Shown here one piece after another: positions 23,092 through 27,433 of a stretch of DNA of 28,779 nucleotides. The stretch is from Minisyncoccota bacterium. GTDB lineage: Bacteria > Patescibacteriota > Minisyncoccia > Phycocordibacterales > JACZSL01. The notes under the pieces were generated by a model. That model saw only the letters and a list, made by a program, of their open reading frames with translations, searched no databases and was not told the DNA's origin. The stretch is from NCBI GenBank assembly GCA_028280145.1, contig JANQMM010000018.1, positions 1 through 28,779 of the forward strand, read 5' to 3'. The position numbers were made by a program, and so were the translations under genes. Numbering within the stretch: position 1 is the first letter of the stretch; each line of letters opens with the position of its first letter.

Positions 23092-23835
23092 TTACGAATT
23101 TATAAATCGCTTCACTTTCCACCACGTACGCCATTCTCTAAGCTTCCCTGTTCCAAAATGTCCCCCTCTCTCCAGAGTGATACATTTCGATCTTGTTTTT
23201 GCGGCAAATTCAAGAATAGGCCCAGAAATAGTGATCTGGTCATTATCTGCATGAATGATGAGAATCTTTTCTCCCGGAATTTCCTCCATATGATTCCATG
23301 GATTATAAAATTCGCCGGTCTTTAACTTTTCCAGATTGCCTTCCGGTATTCGATATCCATTTCCAAAACCCTCTTTTGTGAAGCGTTTGAGTTGTTCAAA
23401 TGGCTCATCAGGACTCTCTGCACTCCAATCGACCACAGGGGAAAATGCCACAACCCTTGAAACTCTTGGGTCTTTAGAGGCAAGAAGTCCCGCCGGTCCT
23501 CCAAAACTTGAGCAAATAATGATGACTTCTCTTTGTTTCAGGTGAAACAATTCCCCATCCCAGGCCGATCTCATACCGTGCGATAACTCATCCACAATAT
23601 CAAGCACGTCTTGTTCAGGAGAAATATCAAGAAATAAACCGTCGCTTTCCCACGAACCGCGATATCGTGGGTGAATAACGTCAAAGCCACGTTTCATGAG
23701 AAACAGTACTGTACTTGCACCCGGCATTGATGGCATTCCGTCAAGCAAAATGACCAGTTTTCCATTGGGTTTTGGAGCTAATCCAACCTCCGCAACAATG
23801 TCTTGTTTGAATCGTGTACGAAGTAAATGCGTCAT
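23092..23835 (-). CDS. Alpha/beta-hydrolase fold protein
   Basis: 247 aa with the canonical order of strand-nucleophile-acid-histidine. The nucleophile elbow is IIICSSFGGPAG with Ser110; it has Cys at 108 where the GxSxG motif has Gly. The acid is Asp197 or Asp199 in ILIIHADNDQI, and the His is His226 in ERGGHFG. The early strand KLVILLDGMPSMPG carries the oxyanion region. No signal peptide, so cytoplasmic. Substrate unknown; esterase, peptidase or lipase activity would be family-typical. A TGCTAAAAT extended -10 box ends 6 nt before the ATG. First gene of a three-gene minus-strand cluster. Confidence 0.85.
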   Translation of the reverse strand: MTHLLRTRFKQDIVAEVGLAPKPNGKLVILLDGMPSMPGASTVLFLMKRGFDVIHPRYRGSWESDGLFLDISPEQDVLDIVDELSHGMRSAWDGELFHLKQREVIIICSSFGGPAGLLASKDPRVSRVVAFSPVVDWSAESPDEPFEQLKRFTKEGFGNGYRIPEGNLEKLKTGEFYNPWNHMEEIPGEKILIIHADNDQITISGPILEFAAKTRSKCITLERGGHFGTGKLREWRTWWKVKRFINS

Positions 23836-23841
23836 TCGGCC

Positions 23842-23850
23842 ATTTTAGCA
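23842..23850 (-). promoter_or_regulatory. Extended -10 (TGCTAAAAT) of the hydrolase gene
   Basis: Minus strand, ends 6 nt before the ATG at 23835; no good -35. Predicts a leaderless mRNA. Confidence 0.5.
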
Positions 23851-23974
23851 TGAGCGATTGTTATTCATGAAACAACTGAATTGATAACTCTCGAAATACA
23901 ATACAAAAAGCACAATTATCCCATCAAGGCAAACTAAGTATTCATAAAAAGTCCCTTAGTCTTTTCGGATATAT

Positions 23975-24193
23975 TTATAGTTCCAACCAGCTTGAACTCT
24001 CACCTAGATCACAGCAAAGCCAGTGTTTTCCCTCGTATCGCTCTAATCTCCAATGCCAGTACCATTTGAAAAAAGTAGACTTTTGGCGTTTATCGTATAA
24101 ATATCGCAAATGAGCAAAAGTCTCCGACTCAGTATTCCCGCACGAATGAGGTAATCCGTTACGGATGTACGAATCACGCGGAATAAGAAACAT
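23975..24193 (-). CDS. Possible 72-aa aromatic-rich protein
   Basis: A weak call in a 645-bp stretch without other genes. The ORF begins MFLIPRDSYIRNGLPHSC and contains a Trp/Tyr-rich segment FFKWYWHWRLERYEG followed by HWLCCDLG. This composition is unlike random frames, yet there is no Shine-Dalgarno, no -10 box at the spacing used elsewhere, and no recognised family. An AT-rich imperfect hairpin (around 23946-23965) follows its stop on the minus strand. It may be a real small gene, a gene remnant or chance. Confidence 0.35.
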   Translation of the reverse strand: MFLIPRDSYIRNGLPHSCGNTESETFAHLRYLYDKRQKSTFFKWYWHWRLERYEGKHWLCCDLGESSSWLEL

Positions 24194-24217
24194 GTTGTAT
24201 TGGCTTGAATAGTTGTC

Positions 24218-24335
24218 GCACGATCTTTTCTTTTGTTCTCTCTAACTAAAACAAAAGCTCCGCCTCATAGACGGAGATCGTGCAGAAAACCGCTGAGACG
24301 GAGTTATTTGTGCACGATCTTTTAGTTTTGTTTGT
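24218..24335 (+). repeat. Three-part direct/inverted repeat with T-run (switch-like)
   Basis: GCACGATCTTTT occurs at 24218-24229 and again at 24312-24323; between them GATCGTGC (24276-24283) is the inverse of both. Pairing of the first two leaves the T-run free, while pairing of the middle and last (9 bp with flanking A-T) gives a hairpin followed by TTTTAGTTTTGTTT, a terminator. AGACGGAG is also repeated (24269-24276, 24296-24303). This is the layout of an antiterminator/terminator pair on the plus strand. The only ORF downstream is a 23-codon one at 24345. Confidence 0.5.
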
Positions 24336-24344
24336 GAGGATATT

Positions 24345-24416
24345 ATGGGGGATGAAAGAGAAGGTGTCAAACCCCGCATGGATAACTTTTCGATTTGGCT
24401 TAAAATAAAGCTTTAA
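24345..24416 (+). CDS. Possible 23-aa ORF after the switch-like repeats
   Basis: MGDEREGVKPRMDNF plus SIWLKIKL, preceded by GAGG 5 nt before the ATG. No homologue is recognised. Placed between a possible attenuator and the terminator at 24447; very low confidence as a protein. Confidence 0.2.
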   Translation: MGDEREGVKPRMDNFSIWLKIKL

Positions 24417-24446
24417 AAAGCTTGGAGGTCTTTAGGATGGAAGTCC

Positions 24447-24472
24447 AAAAAAGTGCCAACCGGCACTTTTTT
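24447..24472. terminator. Symmetric terminator next to tRNA-Pro
   Basis: Perfect 11-bp stem AAAAAAGTGCC / GGCACTTTTTT with loop AACC. Serves tRNA-Pro on the minus strand and any plus-strand transcript from 24.2 kb. Confidence 0.85.
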
Positions 24473-24481
24473 GTATTGCAT

Positions 24482-24551
24482 CGGGGAGCCGAGAATCGAA
24501 CTCGGGCCACACGGTCCCAAACCGCGTACACTACCACTATGCTACACCCCG
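24482..24551 (-). tRNA. tRNA-Pro(TGG)
   Basis: Minus strand. Acceptor CGGGGTG with CTCCCCG (one T-T mismatch, C1-G72 as usual for bacterial tRNA-Pro); anticodon arm CGCGG-TTTGGGA-CCGTG gives anticodon TGG; T-arm CCGAG-TTCGATT-CTCGG. 70 nt, CCA not encoded. Confidence 0.93.
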
Positions 24552-24552
24552 T

Positions 24553-24572
24553 AAAAAGTCTGAAACGACTTT
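24553..24572 (-). promoter_or_regulatory. Hairpin with T-run in the tRNA-Pro leader
   Basis: On the minus strand AAAGTC-GTTTCA-GACTTT followed by TT forms a terminator-like stem that ends 1-2 nt before the tRNA. It may be an attenuator or an aid to RNase P processing. Confidence 0.4.
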
Positions 24573-24608
24573 CACGCTACTGGAAGCTCATCTGACTTCG
24601 CTTGGACA

Positions 24609-24636
24609 GTTATAACACAAAACAAATAAATCTCAA
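24609..24636 (-). promoter_or_regulatory. tRNA-Pro promoter, TTGAGA-16-TATAAC
   Basis: Minus strand: -35 TTGAGA at 24636-24631, -10 TATAAC at 24614-24609. Start about 24602, so the precursor has a ~50-nt 5' leader. Confidence 0.6.
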
Positions 24637-24676
24637 AAGAAAGATGGGGACAATATCGCTTAAATAAAAGGTTTTT

Positions 24677-24701
24677 AAAAGACATTATAAAAATGTCCTT
24701 T
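24677..24701 (-). terminator. yraN terminator
   Basis: Minus strand: AAAGGACAT pairs with ATGTCTTTT (9 bp, one G-U), loop of 7 nt, followed by a T/A-rich tail. It begins 5 nt after the yraN stop. Confidence 0.55.
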
Positions 24702-24705
24702 ATAT

Positions 24706-25095
24706 TTACACGATGATATGTTCAACTGTCTCTACTCGCGCTTCCCGGTTTTTAAGATCAAGATATACGAGCAGAGCATCAACTTGCCACTCATACTCCC
24801 ATTTCTCCTCCAACAAGTATGACTGGATTGCCCGTCGCATACGTCCCAGTTTTCTTTTATGGATGTTTTCTGCAGGATTCACCATTGGTGTTACACGTGA
24901 AATATTTTCACATGAAACAGCTTTTACCTCTATGAAATAGATCTTCTTCCCTTTCTTTGCAACGATATCGATCTCACCCCATTTCTTTAGATAATTACGA
25001 AAGAGTATCAAAAACCCCTGGTTTTGAAGAAATCTTGTGGCAATATCCTCTCCAAGAATACCGACACTGTTGTTTAAAGCTAGTTTTTTAGCCAA
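24706..25095 (-). CDS. yraN: YraN / UPF0102 family nuclease-fold protein
   Basis: 129 aa, normal for the family. It has the conserved order GEDIATRFLQNQGF, ILFRNYLKKWGEIDIVAKK and IYFIEVKAV, giving the Asp and Glu-x-Lys of a PD-(D/E)XK (Holliday-junction-resolvase-like) fold, followed by helical KRKLGRMRRAIQSYL and the strand VDALLVYLDL. The cellular role is not firmly established; nuclease activity is suspected. The only usual start in frame is the TTG at 25095, since an in-frame stop lies 21 nt upstream; no ATG is available. Two parS-like sequences lie inside the gene. It is the minus-strand gene bordering the candidate origin. Confidence 0.88.
   Translation of the reverse strand: MAKKLALNNSVGILGEDIATRFLQNQGFLILFRNYLKKWGEIDIVAKKGKKIYFIEVKAVSCENISRVTPMVNPAENIHKRKLGRMRRAIQSYLLEEKWEYEWQVDALLVYLDLKNREARVETVEHIIV
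24889..24904 (+). other. parS-like site (15 of 16)
   Basis: TGTTACACGTGAAATA differs from the consensus TGTTNCACGTGAAACA only at position 15. It lies within yraN. Confidence 0.55.
24904..24919 (+). other. Degenerate parS-like site (13 of 16)
   Basis: ATTTTCACATGAAACA, three mismatches to the consensus, directly adjoining the site at 24889. Weak alone; noted because of the cluster. Confidence 0.3.
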
Positions 25096-25135
25096 ATAAT
25101 GCGCAAATCCCTTCTAACAAAGTTATTTTAGCATA

Positions 25136-25151
25136 TATTTCACGTGGAACA
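25136..25151 (-). other. parS-like site (15 of 16)
   Basis: On the minus strand TGTTCCACGTGAAATA, one mismatch at position 15. Located between yraN and the perfect parS. Confidence 0.65.
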
Positions 25152-25170
25152 TCATTTTGGGTTCTTTTTT

Positions 25171-25186
25171 TGTTTCACGTGAAACA
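25171..25186 (+). other. Perfect parS palindrome
   Basis: TGTTTCACGTGAAACA, a perfect 16-bp palindrome equal to the ParB-binding consensus. ParB loads here and spreads to drive chromosome segregation; parS sites usually cluster near the origin. Confidence 0.85.
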
Positions 25187-25263
25187 TACATTATGTTCTT
25201 GTCTCATATATACCCATATTTTAAGCGGTAGTACAGATATTAAGGTCATAAATTAAGTGTCCT

Positions 25264-25340
25264 TTATCCACGTATCCACGTTTTTATCCACAGTTATCCA
25301 CTTTTTCTTTATTTTAAGGGTTTTTATTTTGCTCCAGAAG
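25264..25340 (+). other. Candidate oriC core: DnaA-box row and AT-rich region
   Basis: Four DnaA boxes in the same orientation: TTATCCACG (25264), GTATCCACG (25272), the perfect TTATCCACA (25284-25292) and TTATCCACT (25294-25302), at 8-12-nt steps. They are followed by a T-rich stretch (25302-25330) that could be the unwinding element. Together with the parS sites 80-375 bp away this is the pattern of a bacterial origin. dnaA and dnaN are not in the window, which is a weakness of the call; some origins are not beside dnaA. Confidence 0.68.
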
Positions 25341-25380
25341 AAAATTATGTCTTATATGCCTCATTAGTGCATAAGATAGC

Positions 25381-25409
25381 TTTCCAGAACCTCACTTTAT
25401 TCTTATACT
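25381..25409 (+). promoter_or_regulatory. Promoter TTTCCA-17-TATACT
   Basis: -35 TTTCCA at 25381-25386 and -10 TATACT at 25404-25409. Start near 25416 gives a ~23-nt leader with GGAG before the ATG at 25439. Confidence 0.5.
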
Positions 25410-25438
25410 CAGTACAGGCACACCAGTTGGAGATTGTC

Positions 25439-25735
25439 ATGCGTAAATTGGCCTATACGCTGTTCATTGTGCTACTGCTGGCTCCTTTTGAGGCCGCATG
25501 TGGAGAAGAGGCGCAAACCCCTTCTGCCAACACAGTGGATCAGCCGGTGGTGTATCTTGAACGATTCTCTTCATCACGAATGTATCTTGCCGATCTGGAA
25601 TTCGACAAAAGGCCCTGGGTTTTACGTTTTGCCGAAGACGTGAGAAAAAGCACTCGGTTCGAATTCACAACTCGCAATACAGAGCAAGAGATCGTCTTAA
25701 GTGACAACGGCATCAGGTACACAATACGATTTTAG
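25439..25735 (+). CDS. Small exported protein (possible lipoprotein), 98 aa
   Basis: Not recognised. The ATG at 25439 follows GGAG at 6-nt spacing, so I prefer it to the upstream in-frame ATG at 25367. The N-terminus is a signal-type sequence: MRK, hydrophobic residues 4-16, then FEAAC; the Cys at 21 suggests lipid attachment, but the -3 residue is Glu, so the lipobox is imperfect. The remaining ~75 residues look beta-rich (VVYLERFSSSRMYLADLEF and a final EIVLSDNGIRYTIRF). A strong terminator follows. Solitary, between the candidate origin and tRNA-Gly; one of four Shine-Dalgarno-bearing hypothetical genes here. Confidence 0.65.
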   Translation: MRKLAYTLFIVLLLAPFEAACGEEAQTPSANTVDQPVVYLERFSSSRMYLADLEFDKRPWVLRFAEDVRKSTRFEFTTRNTEQEIVLSDNGIRYTIRF

Positions 25736-25762
25736 CAACGCACGCATTGTGCCGCGCATATT

Positions 25763-25792
25763 TAGTCGCCCTTTTGGGCGGCTATTTGTTTG
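25763..25792 (+). terminator. Terminator after the 98-aa gene
   Basis: Nine-base-pair stem TAGTCGCCC / GGGCGGCTA (one G-U) with a TTTT loop, followed by TTTGTTTG. Overlaps the -35 of the tRNA-Gly promoter. Confidence 0.75.
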
Positions 25793-25818
25793 AGTTAATA
25801 AGAAAGTCGTAGTATAAT
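25790..25818 (+). promoter_or_regulatory. tRNA-Gly(GCC) promoter, TTGAGT-17-TATAAT
   Basis: -35 TTGAGT at 25790-25795 and perfect -10 TATAAT at 25813-25818, 22 nt before the tRNA. Confidence 0.8.
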
Positions 25819-25840
25819 CGCGTCACTTAACAAACCAGAA

Positions 25841-25910
25841 GCGGGTATAGTTTAGTGGTATGACGTATCCTTGCCAAGGATAAAACGGGAGTTCGATTCT
25901 CCCTACCCGC
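25841..25910 (+). tRNA. tRNA-Gly(GCC)
   Basis: Acceptor GCGGGTA/TACCCGC, anticodon arm TATCC-TTGCCAA-GGATA giving anticodon GCC, T-arm GGGAG-TTCGATT-CTCCC. 70 nt. CCA is not encoded (CACAG follows). Confidence 0.95.
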
Positions 25911-25913
25911 ACA

Positions 25914-25953
25914 GCAGAAGAAAGGCTTGGATGTTTCCAGGCCTTTCTTCTGC
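25914..25953 (+). terminator. Long hairpin after tRNA-Gly(GCC)
   Basis: Thirteen perfect outer pairs GCAGAAGAAAGGC / GCCTTTCTTCTGC with further pairing inside (TGGA/TCCA). There is no T-run after it, so it may be a terminator or a processing signal. Confidence 0.5.
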
Positions 25954-26028
25954 TTGAGATAATAGCGGGAAATTGAAAAACGAAGCCGCTTACGGATGTG
26001 CACATTTCCTCATATCCCGAAAATAACA

Positions 26029-26037
26029 TGATATTCT
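26029..26037 (+). promoter_or_regulatory. Extended -10 (TGATATTCT) of the Nudix gene
   Basis: Ends 8 nt before the ATG at 26046; no clear -35. Predicts a leaderless mRNA. Confidence 0.45.
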
Positions 26038-26045
26038 GAGCACAT

Positions 26046-26450
26046 ATGGAAGAACATAAGGTCAACATCTCTCAAAAGACATTTATATTCAGAAACGATG
26101 GAAGATTCCTTGCATTACGCAGAGTAGCGTCTATGATGTTTCGACCTCGGATGTGGGACCTTCCAGGCGGCATGTTTGAATACGGTGAAATCCCAAAAGA
26201 TAGTGCGCGCAGAGAGATATCTGAAGAGACGAATTTGGTAGTTGGGGAACTCACACCCGTAACAATAGAGAGTGAGGTGCACAAAGGTGGGATATGTCTT
26301 GTCACTGTTGCCTATAGAACAGACGTACAGGGTGGGGAGTTGAAATTGAGTTCTGAACATGACGAGTATAAATGGGTTACTCCCGTGGAATTTCTTGCAT
26401 TGGAGTCCTCTCCCAAATGGGAGCGGATCACGCAAGAGAATTTCACTTAA
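26046..26450 (+). CDS. Nudix hydrolase
   Basis: 134 aa. The Nudix box is GGMFEYGEIPKDSARREI followed by SEETNL, matching Gx5Ex7REUxEExGU with Asn in place of the final Gly; the catalytic and Mg-binding Glu residues are all present. The preceding RMWDLPGG and following strands fit the MutT/NUDIX fold. Such enzymes cleave nucleoside diphosphates linked to another group, often cleaning up damaged dNTPs; the specific substrate cannot be read from sequence. The start has a TG-extended -10 box 8 nt upstream and no Shine-Dalgarno. It converges with the membrane-protein gene at 26512 across a shared terminator. Confidence 0.92.
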   Translation: MEEHKVNISQKTFIFRNDGRFLALRRVASMMFRPRMWDLPGGMFEYGEIPKDSARREISEETNLVVGELTPVTIESEVHKGGICLVTVAYRTDVQGGELKLSSEHDEYKWVTPVEFLALESSPKWERITQENFT

Positions 26451-26464
26451 AAAATGAGACAAGA

Positions 26465-26490
26465 GAAAAGCCGTCCTCCAACGGCTTTTC
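26465..26490. terminator. Terminator between the Nudix gene and the convergent membrane gene
   Basis: Nine-base-pair stem GAAAAGCCG / CGGCTTTTC with loop TCCTCCAA; A/T-rich flanks on both sides allow use in both directions. Confidence 0.7.
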
Positions 26491-26511
26491 GTAAAATTCG
26501 CTGAGAACGGC

Positions 26512-27045
26512 TTAGTTCAGTCGCGGCAGATCGAGCGTGCGACCAAGTTTCATTTCGTTGTAGTGCCGACGCAATGGACGAAGGAACCGCCACCATATCG
26601 AGATGGTCGCACAAATGCCGGAGAGCGCGATGAGCCAAATCATGAGAGCCATGAATGAAGCCATCAGATACCCCCTCTCGACAGTCCAGCACTCGCCAGC
26701 TTGAACGCAGAAATAGATGGCATAGAAACGATGAGTCATCCAGACAGCGGTGACTGTGAAGAGACATCCGGTAAGTGCCATCGTGGCAAATTCCCAGATC
26801 CTTTGCTTGTGCAAACGAACGGCGTAACCAGCTTCACGCAACCGCTTCGCGCAACGATTGTAACGAAAAGCGGCCAGGTAGTAGATAAGACCGATAGCGG
26901 CAAACATGCACGCCCCGAAGAAGGCAAAGGTAGCCACTATCGTGACGAGAATGCCCCAGCCTCCAAAAAGGTCTGCCGCAAGCTTGTACAAACCGCCTAT
27001 AAAAATAAAGGCGAGAACGAAAAACAACACGTTTTTCTTGTTCAT
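26512..27045 (-). CDS. Hypothetical multi-span membrane protein, 177 aa
   Basis: Not recognised. Hydrophobic segments lie near 5-24, 30-58, 87-110 and 127-150, so four membrane helices are likely, with a basic cytoplasmic stretch RYNRCAKRLREAGYAVRLHK between the second and third and a basic tail. A cysteine pair (FCVQAGEC) sits in a predicted external loop. The ATG has GGGAG 6-7 nt upstream, a clear Shine-Dalgarno. The ~90-bp region before it has two inverted repeats near a possible promoter, suggesting a repressor or activator. Composition is richer in G/C than the flanking genes. Function unknown. Confidence 0.7.
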   Translation of the reverse strand: MNKKNVLFFVLAFIFIGGLYKLAADLFGGWGILVTIVATFAFFGACMFAAIGLIYYLAAFRYNRCAKRLREAGYAVRLHKQRIWEFATMALTGCLFTVTAVWMTHRFYAIYFCVQAGECWTVERGYLMASFMALMIWLIALSGICATISIWWRFLRPLRRHYNEMKLGRTLDLPRLN

Positions 27046-27072
27046 GAATACTCTCCCAAAGCTGAGTGTTTT

Positions 27073-27115
27073 GTTACCGACGTAACAGTAACATGAAATA
27101 TTGACAAAGTCAATA
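27073..27115 (-). promoter_or_regulatory. Regulatory region with two inverted repeats
   Basis: TATTGAC-AAA-GTCAATA (27099-27115) overlaps a minus-strand -35 TTGACT, with a weak -10 TACTGT 17 nt on. GTTAC-CGAC-GTAAC (27073-27086) lies near the predicted start. Both have the form of dimer-binding operators. Confidence 0.5.
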
Positions 27116-27188
27116 ATGTGTGACTTTGTAATTCTTTATGGAGCAGGCAGACAAAAAGTCTCGACAGAGGCCTTAGTGTTTTACAAAA

Positions 27189-27223
27189 CAACACTCTGAA
27201 AACAGTATGCTTTCAGAGTGTTG
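27189..27223 (-). terminator. tRNA-Arg terminator
   Basis: Perfect 13-bp stem CAACACTCTGAAA / TTTCAGAGTGTTG, 9-nt loop; on the minus strand it is followed by TTTTGT. Confidence 0.8.
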
Positions 27224-27235
27224 TTCTGTGACTGT

Positions 27236-27306
27236 GCACCTGCCAGGACTCGAACCTGGAATGACGGTTCCGAAGACCGTAGTGATATCCATTTCACCAC
27301 AGGTGC
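27236..27306 (-). tRNA. tRNA-Arg(TCG)
   Basis: Minus strand. Acceptor GCACCTG/CAGGTGC, anticodon arm ACGGT-CTTCGGA-ACCGT giving anticodon TCG, T-arm CCAGG-TTCGAGT-CCTGG. 71 nt, CCA not encoded. Confidence 0.94.
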
Positions 27307-27356
27307 GACTTCAGTTTCTTACAATCGCAAGAGAATCGGAAAATAGGGAATACTCT

Positions 27357-27387
27357 TGTGATGTATATCCAATGTGTGATGTACATC
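27357..27387. promoter_or_regulatory. Direct repeats and palindrome between tRNA-Arg and cca
   Basis: TGTGATGTA occurs at 27357-27365 and 27375-27383 (18-nt period), and the second copy runs into the perfect palindrome GATGTACATC (27378-27387). It lies in the divergent region and could bind a regulator of either gene. Confidence 0.35.
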
Positions 27388-27421
27388 ATAGTACGTGTTA
27401 GGGGAAATGTAAATCGTAAAC

Positions 27422-27427
27422 TATAAT
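27422..27427 (+). promoter_or_regulatory. -10 box (TATAAT) of the cca gene
   Basis: Perfect TATAAT ending 6 nt before the ATG at 27434; weak TTAGGG at about the -35 position. Confidence 0.6.
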
Positions 27428-27433
27428 ATGGGC

